A DNA stretch of 64,000 nt from Marthasterias glacialis (GCA_911728455.2 OU452233.1:9281505-9345504); one strand, 5' to 3'. Numbered from the stretch's first letter, positions 35,945 through 49,600 are shown. A program made the numbers and translations. The notes: generated from the letters alone by a model not told the origin.

Positions 35945-36428
35945 AGGATGCCAGGGACCGTGGAGTGAGGACACCCCGAGGATGTCCAGTTCATACGGCC
36001 ATGCTGTGTGTACGTCAACAATAGCAAAGGCCGCTATGAGTGTGCTGGACCGAAGCCAGCTAAAAACACGCCGAAAAAAGAAGTCGTCAGCGCCAAGACC
36101 AATAACTCCAGAAATACTGGGGCTAGAGAGAAATTTCTTGTACCTGCAGTTAGCTGCCATAGTCCTGCATCCGAAAATCTGGTTTTCCCGGCCAGCCAGG
36201 GCCATCTTCCGCCTTGAAATCACCAGGGAGCGGGGCTGCTCCGAATGTGCTTCAAACGCCTGTCTAATGGCACTTTTGTACACGAAGCTGAAACATAGAG
36301 AAAACAAGACTTAGCAACGGCTTTATGTCCCAAAGTATTGGCGGGAAACTGACAAATCTGACACGGTTGGAAAGCCCTGTTCATGGGCTTCCAAAAATGC
36401 CGGTCTTGGGGCTGCCGGATAAATAGGG
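35945..36428. repeat. 484-bp tandem monomer, copy 3 (two changes)
   Basis: Same as the two preceding copies except GAAGTCGTCAG (near 36080) for GAAGTCGGCAG and CGCCTTGAAATC (36211) for CGCCTTTAAATC. Both are the common forms elsewhere. This is either the ancestral copy or one partly converted by a neighbour. Confidence 0.85.
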
Positions 36429-37107
36429 AGGATGCCAGGGACCGTGGAGTGAGGACACCCCGAGGATGTCCAGTTCCTACAGCCATGGTGTGTGTACATC
36501 AACAATAGCCAAGGCCGCTATGTGTGTGCTGGACCGAAGCCAGCTAAAAAAACCGCCGAAAAAAAGAAGTCGGCAGCGCCAAGACCAATAACTCCAGAAA
36601 TACTGGGACTAGAGAGAAATTTTTTGTACCTGCAGTTAGCTGCCATAGTCCTGCATCCGAAAATCTGGTTTTCCCGGCCAGCCAGGGCCATCTTCCGCCT
36701 TGAAATCACCAGGGAGCGGGGCTGCTCCGAATGCGCTTCAAACGCCTGTCTTATGGCACTTTTGTACATGTAGCTGCAACATAAAGAAAACAAGACTTAG
36801 CAACGGCTTTATCTCCCAAATTATTGGCGGGAAACTGACAAATCTGACACGGTTGGGAAGCCCTGTTCATGGGCTTTCCGAAAATGCCGGTCTTGGGGCT
36901 GCCGGATAAATAGTAAGGATGCCAGGGACCGTGGAGTGAGGACACCCCGAGGATGTCCAGTTATACGGCCATGCTGTGTGTACGTCAACAATAGCAAAGG
37001 CCGCTATGAGTGTGCTGGACCGAAGCCAGCTAAAAAAACGCCGAAAAAAGAAGTCGGCAGCGCCAAGACCAATAACTCCAGAAATAATGGGGCTAGAGTG
37101 AAATTTC

Positions 37108-37122
37108 TCGTACCTGCATCCA
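37108..37122. other. 21-bp deletion between CCTGCA direct repeats
   Basis: Normal monomers read CCTGCA, 15 bp, CCTGCA. Here one CCTGCA and the 15 bp are missing, leaving TACCTGCATCC at 37111. The loss fits replication slippage or single-strand annealing between the 6-bp repeats. Confidence 0.85.
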
Positions 37123-39026
37123 AAAATCTGGTTTTCCCGGCCAGCCAGGGCCATCTTCCGCCTTGAAATCACCAGGGAGCGGGGCTGCTCCGAATGCGCT
37201 TCAAACGCCTGTCTAATGGCACTTTTGTACACGAAGCTGCAACATAGAAAAAACAAAACTTAGCAACGGCTTTATCTCCCAAAGTATTGGCGGGAAACTG
37301 ACAAATCTGACACGGTTGGAAAGCCCTGTTCATGGGCTTTCCGAAAATGCCGGTCTTGGGGCTGCCGGATAAATAGGAAGGATGCCAGGGACCGTGGAGT
37401 GAGGACACCCCGAGGATGTCCAGTTCATACGGCCATGCTGTGTGTACGTCAACAATAGCAAAGGCCGCTATGAGTGTGCTGGACCGAAGCCAGCTAAAAA
37501 CACGCCGAAAAAAGAAGTCGGCAGCGCCAAGACCAATAACTCCAGAAATAATGGGGCTAGAGTGAAATTTCTCGTACCTGCAGTTAGCTGCCATAGTCCT
37601 GCATCCGAAAATCTGGTTTTCCCGGCCAGCCAGGGCCATCTTCTGCCTTGAAATCACCAGGGAGCGGGGCTGCTCCGAATGCGCTTCAAACGCCTGTCTA
37701 ATGGCACTTTTGTACACGAAGCTGCAACATAGAGAAAACAAGACTTAGCAACGGCTTTATCTCCCAAAGTATTGGCAGGAAACTGACAAATCTGACACGG
37801 TTGGAAAGCCCTGTTCATGGGCTTTCCGAAAATGCCGGTCTTGGGGCTGCCAGATAAATAGGAAGGATGCCAGGGACCGTGGAGTGAGGACACCCCGAGG
37901 ATGTCCAGTTCATACGGCCATGCTGTGTGTACGTCAACAATAGCCAAGGCCGCTATGTGTGTGCTGGACCGAAGCCAGCTAAAAAAAAACGCCGAAAAAA
38001 GAAGTCGTCAGCGCCAAGACCAATAACTCCAGAAATACTGGGGCTAGAGAGAAATTTCTTGTACCTGCAGTTAGCTGCCATAGTCCTGCATCCGAAAATC
38101 TGGTTTTCCCGGCCAGCCAGGGCCATCTTCCGCCTTGAAATCACCAGGGAGCGGGGCTGATCCGAATGTGCTTCAAACGCCTGTCTAATGGCACTTTTGT
38201 ACACGAAGCTGAAACATAGAGAAAACAAGACTTAGCAACGGCTTTATCTCCCAAAGTATTGGCGGGAAACTGACAAATCTGACACGGTTGGAAAGCCCTG
38301 TTCATGGGCTTCCAAAAATGCCGGTCTTGGGGCTGCCGGATAAATAGGGAGGATGCCAGGGACCGTGGAGTGAGGACACCCCGAGGATGTCCAGTTCCTA
38401 CAGCCATGGTGTGTGTACATCAACAATAGCCAAGGCCGCTATGTGTGTGCTGGACCGAAGCCAGCTAAAAAAACCGCCGAAAAAAGAAGTCGGCAGCGCC
38501 AAGACCAATAACTCCAGAAATACTGGGACTAGAGAGAACTTTTTTGTACCTGCAGTTAGCTGCCATAGTCCTGTATCCGAAAATCTGGTTTTCCCGGCCA
38601 GCCAGGGCCATCTTCCGCCTTGAAATCACCAGGGAGCGGGGCTGCTCCGAATGCGCTTAAACGCCTGTCTTATGGCACTTTTGTACATGTAGCTGCAACA
38701 TAAAGAAAACAAGACTTAGCAACGGCTTTATCTCCCAAAGTATTGGCGGGAAACTGACAAATCTGACACGGTTGGAAAGCCCTGTTCATGGGCTTTCCGA
38801 AAATGCCGGTCTTGGGGCTGCCGGATAAATAGGAAGGATGCCAGGGACCGTGGAGTGAGGACACCCCGAGGATGTCCAGTTATACGGCCATGCTGTGTGT
38901 ACGTCAACAATAGCAAAGGCCGCTATGAGTGTGCTGGACCGAAGCCAGCTAAAAAAACGCCGAAAAAAGAAGTCGGCAGCGCCAAGACCAATAACTCCAG
39001 AAATAATGGGGCTAGAGTGAAATTTC

Positions 39027-39041
39027 TCGTACCTGCATCCA
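39027..39041. other. 21-bp deletion, second copy
   Basis: Same junction as at 37113, in a monomer that also shares AGTTATACGG and GAGTGAAATTTCTCG. It lies 1,919 bp away, so it was copied with its neighbours rather than arising twice. Confidence 0.85.
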
Positions 39042-41593
39042 AAAATCTGGTTTTCCCGGCCAGCCAGGGCCATCTTCCGCCTTGAAATCACCAGGGAGCG
39101 GGGCTGCTCCGAATGCGCTTCAAACGCCTGTCTAATGGCACTTTTGTACACGAAGCTGCAACATAGAGAAAACAAAACTTAGCAACGGCTTTATCTCCCA
39201 AAGTATTGGCGGGAAACTGACAAATCTGACACGGTTGGAAAGCCCTGTTCATGGGCTTTCCGAAAATGCCGGTCTTGGGGCTGCCGGATAAATAGGAAGG
39301 ATGCCAGGGACCGTGGAGTGAGGACACCCCGAGGATGTCCAGTTCATACGGCCATGCTGTGTGTACGTCAACAATAGCAAAGGCCGCTATGAGTGTGCTG
39401 GACCGAAGCCAGCTAAAAACACGCCGAAAAAAGAAGTCGGCAGCGCCAAGACCAATAACTCCAGAAATAATGGGGCTAGAGAGAAATTTCTTGTACCTGC
39501 AGTTAGCTGCCATAGTCCTGCATCCGAAAATCTGGTTTTCCCGGCCAGCCAGGGCCATCTTCCGCCTTGAAATCACCAGGGAGCGGGGCTGCTCCGAATG
39601 TGCTTCAAACGCCTGTCTAATGGCACTTTTGTACACGAAGCTGAAACATAGAGAAAACAAGACTTAGCAACGGCTTTATCTCCCAAAGTATTGGCGGGAA
39701 ACTGACAAATCTGACACGGTTGGAAAGCCCTGTTCATGGGCTTCCAAAAATGCCGGTCTTGGGGCTGCCGGATATATAGGGAGGATGCCAGGGACCGTGG
39801 AGTGAGGACACCCCGAGGATGTCCAGTTCCTACAGCCATGGTGTGTGTACATCAACAATAGCCAAGGCCGCTATGTGTGTGCTGGACCGAAGCCAGCTAA
39901 AAAAACCGCCGAAAAAAGAAGTCGGCAGCGCCAAGACCAATAACTCCAGAAATACTGGGACTAGAGAGAAGTTTTTTGTACCTGCAGTTAGCTGCCATAG
40001 TCCTGCATCCGTAAATCTGGTTTTCCCGGCCAGCCAGGGCCATCTTCCGCCTTGAAATCACCAGGGAGCGGGGCTGCTCCGAATGCGCTTCAAACGCCTG
40101 TCTTATGGCACTTTTGTACATGTAGCTGCAACATAAAGAAAACAAGACTTAGCAACGGCTTTATCTCCCAAAGTATTGGCGGGAAACTGACAAATCTGAC
40201 ACGGTTGGAAAGCCCTGTTCATGGGCTTTCCGAAAATGCCGGTCTTGGGGCTGCCGGATAAATAGGAAGGATGCCAGGGACCGTGGAGTGAGGACACCCC
40301 GAGGATGTCCAGTTCATACGGCCATGCTGTGTGTACGTCAACAATAGCCAAGGCCGCTATGTGTGTGCTGGACCGAAGCCAGCTAAAAAAAAACGCCGAA
40401 AAAAGAAGTCGTCAGCGCCAAGACCAATAACTCCAGAAATACTGGGGCTAGAGAGAAATTTCTCGTACCTGCAGTTAGCTGCCATAGTCCTGCATCCGAA
40501 AATCTGGTTTTCCCGGCCAGCCAGGGCCATCTTCCGCCTTGAAATCACCAGGGAGCGGGGCTGCTCCGAATGTGCTTCAAACGCCTGTCTAATGGCACTT
40601 TTGTACACGAAGCTGAAACATAGAGAAAACAAGACTTAGCAACGGCTTTATCTCCCAAAGTATTGGCGGGAAACTGACAAATCTGACACGGTTGGAAAGC
40701 CCTGTTCATGGGCTTTCCGAAAATGCCGGTCTTGGGGCTGCCAGATAAATAGGAAGGATGCCAGGGACCGTGGAGTGAGGACACCCCGAGGATGTCCAGT
40801 TCATACGGCCATGCTGTGTGTACGTCAACAATAGCCAAGGCCGCTATGTGTGTGCTGGACCGAAGCCAGCTAAAAAAAACGCCGAAAAAAGAAGTCGTCA
40901 GCGCCAAGACCAATAACTCCAGAAATACTGGGGCTAGAGAGAAAGTTTTGTACCTGCAGTTAGCTGCCATAGTCCTGCATCCGAAAATCTGGTTTTCCCG
41001 GCCAGCCAGGGCCATCTTCCGCCTTGAAATCACCAGGGAGCGGGGCTGCTCCGAATGTGCTTCAAACGCCTGTCTAATGGCACTTTTGTACACGAAGCTG
41101 AAACATAGAGAAAACAAGACTTAGCAACGGCTTTATCTCCCAAAGTATTGGCGGGAAACTGACAAATCTGACACGGTTGGAAAGCCCTGTTCATGGGCTT
41201 CCAAAAATGCCGGTCTTGGGGCTGCCGGATAAATAGGGAGGATGACAGGGACCGTGGAGTGAGGACACCCCGAGAATGTCCAGTTCCTACAGCCATGGTG
41301 TGTGTACATCAACAATAGCCAAGGCAGCTATGTGTGTGCTGGACCGAAGCCAGCTAAAAAAACCGCCGAAAAAAGAAGTCGGCAGCGCCAAGACCAATAA
41401 CTCCAGAAATACTGGGACTAGAGAGAAATTTTTTGTACCTGCAGTTAGCTGCCATAGTCCTGCATCCGAAAATCTGGTTTTCCCGGCCAGCCAGGGCCAT
41501 CTTCCGCCTTGAAATCACCAGGGAGCGGGGCTGCTCCGAATGCGCTTCAAACGCCTGTCTTATGGCACTTTTGTACATGTAGCTGCAACATAA

Positions 41594-42566
41594 AGAAAAC
41601 AAGACTTAGCAACGGCTTTATCTCCCAAAGTATTGGCGGGAAACTGACAAATCTGACACGGTTGGAAAGCCCTGTTCATGGGCTTTCCGAAAATGCCGGT
41701 CTTGGGGCTGCCGGATAAATAGGAAGGATGCCAGGGACCGTGGAGTGAGGACACCCCGAGGATGTCCAGTTCATACGGCCATGCTGTGTGTACGTCAACA
41801 ATAGCAAAGGCCGCTATGAGTGTGCTGGACCGAAGCCAGCTAAAAAAACGCCGAAAAAAGAAGTCGGCAGCGCCAAGACCAATAACTCCAGAAATAATGG
41901 GGCTAGAGTGAAATTTCTCGTACCTGCAGTTAGCTGCCATAGTCCTGCATCCGAAAATCTGGTTTTCCCGGCCAGCCAGGGCCATCTTCCGCCTTGAAAT
42001 CACCAGGGAGCGGGGCTGCTCCGAATGCGCTTCAAACGCCTGTCTTATGGCACTTTTGTACACGAAGCTGCAACATAGAGAAAACAAGACTTAGCAACGG
42101 CTTTATCTCCCAAAGTATTGGCGGGAAACTGACAAATCTGACACGGTTGGAAAGCCCTGTTCATGGGCTTTCCGAAAATGCCGGTCTTGGGGCTGCCGGA
42201 TAAACAGGAAGGATGCCAGGGACCGTGGAGTGAGGACACCCCGAGGATGTCCAGTTCATACGGCCATGCTGTGTGTACGTCAACAATAGCCAAGGCCGCT
42301 ATGTGTGTGCTGGACCGAAGCCAGCTAAAAAAAAAACGCCGAAAAAAGAAGTCGGCAGCGCCAAGACCAATAACTCCAGAAATAATGGGGCTAGAGAGAA
42401 ATTTCTTGTACCTGCAGTTAGCTGCCATAGTCCTGCATCCGAAAATCTGGTTTTCCCGGCCAGCCAGGGCCATCTTCCGCCTTGAAATCACCAGGGAGCG
42501 GGGCTGCTCCGAATGTGCTTCAAACGCCTGTCTAAAGGCACTTTTGTACACGAAGCTGAAACATAG
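41594..42566. repeat. Two-monomer duplication (973 bp), copy 1
   Basis: The segment 41594-42685 matches 42567-43657. The only difference I see is the first A-tract, A10 (near 42327) versus A9 (near 43300). Shared rarities are GCTAGAGTGAAATTTCTCG and CTGTCTAAAGGC. Confidence 0.9.
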
Positions 42567-43657
42567 AGAAAACAAGACTTAGCAACGGCTTTATCTCCCA
42601 AAGTATTGGCGGGAAACTGACAAATCTGACACGGTTGGAAAGCCCTGTTCATGGGCTTTCCGAAAATGCCGGTCTTGGGGCTGCCGGATAAATAGGAAGG
42701 ATGCCAGGGACCGTGGAGTGAGGACACCCCGAGGATGTCCAGTTCATACGGCCATGCTGTGTGTACGTCAACAATAGCAAAGGCCGCTATGAGTGTGCTG
42801 GACCGAAGCCAGCTAAAAAAACGCCGAAAAAAGAAGTCGGCAGCGCCAAGACCAATAACTCCAGAAATAATGGGGCTAGAGTGAAATTTCTCGTACCTGC
42901 AGTTAGCTGCCATAGTCCTGCATCCGAAAATCTGGTTTTCCCGGCCAGCCAGGGCCATCTTCCGCCTTGAAATCACCAGGGAGCGGGGCTGCTCCGAATG
43001 CGCTTCAAACGCCTGTCTTATGGCACTTTTGTACACGAAGCTGCAACATAGAGAAAACAAGACTTAGCAACGGCTTTATCTCCCAAAGTATTGGCGGGAA
43101 ACTGACAAATCTGACACGGTTGGAAAGCCCTGTTCATGGGCTTTCCGAAAATGCCGGTCTTGGGGCTGCCGGATAAACAGGAAGGATGCCAGGGACCGTG
43201 GAGTGAGGACACCCCGAGGATGTCCAGTTCATACGGCCATGCTGTGTGTACGTCAACAATAGCCAAGGCCGCTATGTGTGTGCTGGACCGAAGCCAGCTA
43301 AAAAAAAACGCCGAAAAAAGAAGTCGGCAGCGCCAAGACCAATAACTCCAGAAATAATGGGGCTAGAGAGAAATTTCTTGTACCTGCAGTTAGCTGCCAT
43401 AGTCCTGCATCCGAAAATCTGGTTTTCCCGGCCAGCCAGGGCCATCTTCCGCCTTGAAATCACCAGGGAGCGGGGCTGCTCCGAATGTGCTTCAAACGCC
43501 TGTCTAAAGGCACTTTTGTACACGAAGCTGAAACATAGAGAAAACAAGACTTAGCAACGGCTTTATCTCCCAAAGTATTGGCGGGAAACTGACAAATCTG
43601 ACACGGTTGGAAAGCCCTGTTCATGGGCTTTCCGAAAATGCCGGTCTTGGGGCTGCC
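42567..43657. repeat. Two-monomer duplication, copy 2 plus homologous flank
   Basis: Second copy, ending where GCCAGATAAATAGG (43655) replaces GCCGGATAAATAGG. About 119 bp of shared flank (42567-42685) is where the exchange resolved. Confidence 0.9.
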
Positions 43658-46600
43658 AGATAAATAGGAAGGATGCCAGGGACCGTGGAGTGAGGACACC
43701 CCGAGGATGTCCAGTTCATACGGCCATGCTGTGTGTACGTCAACAATAGCCAAGGCCGCTATGTGTGTGCTGGACCGAAGCCAGCTAAAAAAAAACGCCG
43801 AAAAAAGAAGTCGTCAGCGCCAAGACCAAAAACTCCAGAAATACTGGGGCTAGAGAGAAAGTTTTTGTACCTGCAGTTAGCTGCCATAGTCCTGCATCCG
43901 AAAATCTGGTTTTCCCGGCCAGCAAGGGCCATCTTCCGCCTTGAAATCACCAGGGAGCGGGGCTGCTCCGAATGTGCTTCAAACGCCTGTCTAATGGCAC
44001 TTTTGTACACGAAGCTGAAACATAGAGAAAACAAGACTTAGCAACGGCTTTATCTCCCAAAGTATTGGCGGGAAACTGACAAATCTGACACGGTTGGAAA
44101 GCCCTGTTCATGTGCTTCCAAAAATGCCGGTCTTGGGGCTGCCGGATAAATAGGGAGGATGCCAGGGACCGTGGAGTGAGGACACCCCGAGGATGTCCAG
44201 TTCCTACAGCCATGGTGTGTGTACATCAACATTAGCCAAGGCCGCTATGTGTGTGCTGGACCGAAGCCAGCTAAAAAAACCGCCGAAAAAAGAAGTCGGC
44301 AGCGCCAAGACCAATAACTCCAGAAATACTGGGACTAGAGAGAAATTTTTTGTACCTGCAGTTAGCTGCCATAGTCCTGCATCCGAAAATCTGGTTTTCC
44401 CGGCCAGCCAGGGCCATCTTCCGCCTTGAAATCACCAGGGAGCGGGGCTGCTCCGAATGCGCTTCAAACGCCTGTCTTATGGCACTTTTGTACATGTAGC
44501 TGCAACATAAAGAAAACAAGACTTAGCAACGGCTTTATCTCCCAAAGTATTGGCGGGAAACTGACAAATCTGACACGGTTGGAAAGCCCTGTTCATGGGC
44601 TTTCCGAAAATGCCGGTCTTGGGGCTGCCGGATAAATAGGAAGGATGCCAGGGACCGTGGAGTGAGGACACCCCGAGGATGTCCAGTTCATACGGCCATG
44701 CTGTGTGTACGTCAACAATAGCCAAGGCCGCTATGAGTGTGCTGGACCGAAGCCAGCTAAAAAAACGCCGAAAAAAGAAGTCGGCAGCGCCAAGACCAAT
44801 AACTCCAGAAATAATGGGGCTAGAGTGAAATTTCTCGTACCTGCAGTTAGCTGCCATAGTCCTGCATCCGAAAATCTGGTTTTCCCGGCCAGCCAGGGCC
44901 ATCTTCCGCCTTGAAATCACCAGGGAGCGGGGCTGCTCCGAATGCGCTTCAAACGCCTGTCTTATGGCACTTTTGTACACGAAGCTGCAACATAGAGAAA
45001 ACAAGACTTAGCAACGGCTTTATCTCCCAAAGTATTGGCGGGAAACTGACAAATCTGACACGGTTGGAAAGCCCTGTTCATGGGCTTTCCGAAAATGCCG
45101 GTCTTGGGGCTGCCGGATAATAGGAAGGATGCCAGGGACCGTGGAGTGAGGACACCCCGAGGATGTCCAGTTATACGGCCATGCTGTGTGTACGTCAACA
45201 ATAGCAAAGGCCGCTATGAGTGTGCTGTACCGAAGCCAGCTAAAAAAACGCCGAAAAAAGAAGTCGGCAGCGCCAAGACCAATAACTCCAGAAATAATGG
45301 GGCTAGAGAGAAATTTCTCGTACCTGCAGTTAGCTGCCATAGTCCTGCATCCAAAAATCTGGTTTTCCCGGCCAGCCAGGGCCATCTTCCGCCTTGAAAT
45401 CACCAGGGAGCGGGGCTGCTCCGAATGCGCTTCAAACGCCTGTCTAATGGCACTTTTGTACACGAAGCTGCAACATAGAGAAAACAAGACTTAGCAACGG
45501 CTTTATCTCCCAAAGTATTGGCGGGAAACTGACAAATCTGACACAGTTGGAAAGCCCTGTTCATGGGCTTTTCGAAAATGCCGGTCTTGGGGCTGCCGGA
45601 TAAATAGGAAGGATGCCAGGGACCGTGGAGTGAGGACACCCCGAGGATGTCCAGTTCATACGGCCATGCTGTGTGTACGTCAACAATAGCCAAGGCCGCT
45701 ATGTGTGTGCTGGACCGAAGCCAGCTAAAAAAACTGCCGAAAAAAGAAGTCGTCAGCGCCAAGACCAATAACTCCAGAAATACTTGGACTAGAGAGGAAT
45801 TTTTTGTACCTGCAGTTAGCTGCCATAGTCCTGCATCCGAAAATCTGGTTTTTCCGGCCAGCCAGGGCCATCTTCCGCCTTGAAATCACCAGGGAGCGGG
45901 GCTGCTCCAAATGCGCTTCAAACGCCTGTCTTATGGCACTTTTGTACACGAAGCTGCAACATAGAGAAAAACAAGACTTAGCAACGGCTTTATCTCCCAA
46001 AGTATTGGCGGGAAACTGACAAGTCTGACACGGTTGGAAAGCCCTGTTCATGGGCTTTCCGAAAATGCCAATCTTGGGGCTGCCGGATAAATAAGGAGGA
46101 TGCCAGGGACCGCGGAGTGAGGACACCCCGAGGATGTCCAGTTCATACGGCCATGCTGTGTGTACGTCAACAATAGCCAAGGCCGCTGTGTGTGTGCTGG
46201 ACCGAAGCCAGCTAAAAAAAACCGCCGAAAAAAGAAGTCGTCAGCGCCAAGACCAATAACTCCAGAAATACTGGGACTAGAGAGGAATTCTTTGTACCTG
46301 CAGTTAGCTGCCATAGTCTTGCATCCGAAAATCTGGTTTTCCCGGCCAGCCAGGGCCATCTTCCGCCTTGAAATCACCAGGGAGCGGGGCTGCTCCGAAT
46401 GCGCTTCAAACGCCTGTCTTTAGGCACTTTTGTACACGTAGCTGCAACATAGAGAAAACAAGACTTAGCAACGGCTTTATCTCCCAAAGTATTGGCGGGA
46501 AACTGACAAATCTGACACGGTTGGAAAGCCCTGTTCATAGGCTTTCCGAAAATGCCGGTCTTGGGGCTGCCGGGTAAATAGGGAGGATGCCAGGGACCGT

Positions 46601-49600
46601 GGAGTGAGGACACCCCGAGGATGTCCAGTTCATACGGCCATGCTGTGTGTACGTCAACAATAGCCAAGGCCGCTATGTGTGTGCTGGACCGAAGCCAGCT
46701 AAAAAAAACCGCTGAAAAAAGAAGTCGTCAGCGCCAAGACCAATAACTCCAGAAATACTGGGACTAGAGAGGAATTTTTTGTACCTGCAGTTAGCTGCCA
46801 TAGTCCTGCATCCGAAAATCTGGTTTTCCCGTTCAGCCAGGGCCATCTTCCGCCTTGAAATCACCAGGGAGCGGGGCTGCTCCAAATGCGCTTCAAACGC
46901 CTGTCTTATGGCACTTTTGTACACGAAGCTGCAACATAGAGAAAACAAGACTTAGCAACGGCTCTATCTCCCAAAGTATTGGCGGGAAACTGACAAATCT
47001 GACACGGTTGGAAAGCCCTGTTCATGGGCTTTCCGAAAATGCCGGTCTTGGGGCTGCCGGATAAATAGGAAGGATGCCAGGGACCGTGGAGTGAGGACAC
47101 CCCGAGGATGTCCAGTTCATACGGCCATGCTGTGTGTACGTCAACAATAGCCAAGGCCGCTATGTGTGTGCTGGACCGAAGCCAGCTAAAAAAACCGCCG
47201 AAAAAAGAAGTCGTCAGCGCCAAGACCAATAACTCCAGAAATACTGGGGCTAGAGAGAAATTTCGTGCACCTGCAGTTAGCTGCCATAGTCCTGCATCCG
47301 AAAATCTGGTTTTCCCGGCCAGCCAGGGCCATCTTCCGCCTTGAAATCACCAGGGAGCGGGGCTGCTCCGAATGCGCTTCAAACGCCTGTCTTATGGCAC
47401 TTTTGTACACGTAGCTGCAACATAGAGAAAACAAGACTTAGCAACGGCTTTATCTCCCAAAGTATTGGCGGGAAACTGACAAATCTGACACGGTTGGAAA
47501 GCCCTGTTCATAGGCTTTCCGAAAATGCCGGTCTTGGGACTGCCGGGTAAATAGGAAGGATTCCAGGGACCGTGGAGTGAGGACACCCCGAGGATGTCCA
47601 GTTCATACGGCCATGCTGTGTGTACGTCAACAATAGCCAAGGCCGCTATGTGTGTGCTGGACCGAAGCCAGCTAAAAAAAACCGCCGAAAAAAGAAGTCG
47701 TCAGCGCCAAGACCAATAACTCCAGAAATACTGGGACTAGAGAGAAATTCTTTGTACCTGCAGTTAGCTGCCATAGTCCTGCATCCGAAAATCTGGTTTT
47801 CCCGGCCAGCCAGGGCCATCTTCCGCCTTGAAATCAGTAGGGAGTCGGGCTGCTCCGAATGCACTTCAAACGCCTGTCTTATGGCACTTTTGTACACGAA
47901 GCTGCAACATAGAGAAAACAAGACTTACCAACGGATCTATCTCCCAAAGTATTGGCGGGAAACTGACAAGTCTGACACGGTTGGAAAGCCCTGTTCATGG
48001 GCTTTCCGAAAATGCCGGTATTCGGGCTGCCGAACAAATAGAAAGGATGCCAGGGACCGTGGAGTGAGGACACCCCGAGGATGTCCAGTTCATACAGCCA
48101 TGCTGTGTGTACATCAACAATAGCCAAGGCCGCTATGTGTGTGCTGGACCGAAGCCAGCTAAAAAAAACCGCCGAAAAAAGAAGTCGGCAGCGCCAAGAC
48201 CAATAACTCCAGAAATACTGGGGCTACAGAGAAATTTCTTGTACCTGCAGTTAGCTGCCATAGTCCTGCATCCGAAAATCTGGTTTTCCCGGCCAGCCAG
48301 GGCCATCTTCCGCCTTGAAATTACCAGGGAGCGGGGCTGCTCCGAATGCGCTTCAAACGCCTGTCTTATGGCACTTTTGTACACGAAGCTGCAACATAGA
48401 GAAAACAAGACTTAGCAACGGCTCTATCTCCCAAAGTATTGGCGGGAAACTGACAAGTCTGACACGGTTGGAAAGCCCTGTTCATGGGCTTTCCGAAAAT
48501 GCCAATCTTGGGGCTGCCGGATAAACAGGGAGGATGCCAGGGACCGCGGAGTGAGGACACTCCGAGGATGTCCAGTTCATACGGCCATGCTGTGTGTACG
48601 TCAACAATAGCCAAGGCCGCTATGTGTGTGCTGGACCGAAGCCAGCTAAAAAAACCGCCGAAAAAAGAAGTCGTCAGCGCCAAGACCAATAACTCCAGAA
48701 ATACTGGGGCTAGAGAGAATATTCTTGTACCTACAGTTAGCTGCCATAGTCCTGCATCCAAAAATCTGGTTTTCCCGGCCAGCCAGGGCCATCTTCCGCC
48801 TTAAAATCACCAGGGAGCGGGGCTGCTCCGAATGCGCTTCAAACGCCTGTCTTATGGCACTTTTGTACACGAAGCTGCAACATAGAGAAAACAAGACTTA
48901 CCAACGGATCTATCTCCCAAAGTATTGGCGGGAAACTGACAAGTCTGACACGGTTGGAAAGCCCTGTTCATGGGCTTTCCGAAAATGCCGGTCTTGGGGC
49001 TGCCGAATAAATAGGGAGGATGCCAGGGACGGTGGAGTGAGGACACCCCGAGGATGTCCAGTTCATACGGCCGTGCTGTGTGTACATCAACAATAGCCAA
49101 GGCCGCTATGTGTGTGCTGGACCGAAGCCAGCTAAAAAAACCGCCGAAAAAAGAAGTCGGCAGCGCCAAGACCAATAACTCCAGAAATACTGGGGCTAGA
49201 GAGAAATTTCTTGTACCTACAGTTAGCTGCCATAGTCCTGCATTCGAAAATCTGGTTTTCCCGGCCAGCCAGGGCCATCTTCCGCCTTGAAATCACCAGG
49301 GAGCGGGGCTGCTCTGAATGCACTTCAAACGCCTGTCTTATGGCACTTTTATACACGAAGCTGCAACATAGAGAAAACAAGACTTAGCAACGGCTTTATC
49401 TCCCAAAGTATTGGCGGGAAACTGACAAATGTGACACGGTTGGAAAGCCCTGTTCATAGGCTTTCCGAAAATGCCGGTCTTGGGGCTGCCGGATAAATAG
49501 GGAGGATGCCAGGGACCGTGGAGTGAGGACACCCCGAGGATGTCCAGTTCATACGGCCATGCTGTGTGTACGTCAACTATAGCAAAGGCCGCTATGAGTG

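Larger units (their letters stand above)
36429..41593. repeat. Mixed monomers with CCATGG and 21-bp-deletion variants
   Basis: About eleven monomers. A variant marked CAGTTCCTACAGCCATGG followed by GTACATC occurs here at CCATGG positions 36483, 38404, 39836 and 41293, and outside this span at 34545 and 44210. Spacings are 4, 4, 3, 3 and 6 monomers. A three-monomer segment starting with it (about 36430-37600) recurs at about 38350-39520 (offset 1,919-1,921 bp), including a monomer with a 21-bp deletion. Confidence 0.8.

Noticed and set aside
47620-48123. 167-codon frame spanning a monomer boundary
   Set aside because: Produced by the CTTACC change removing one stop; the neighbouring monomers keep the stop.
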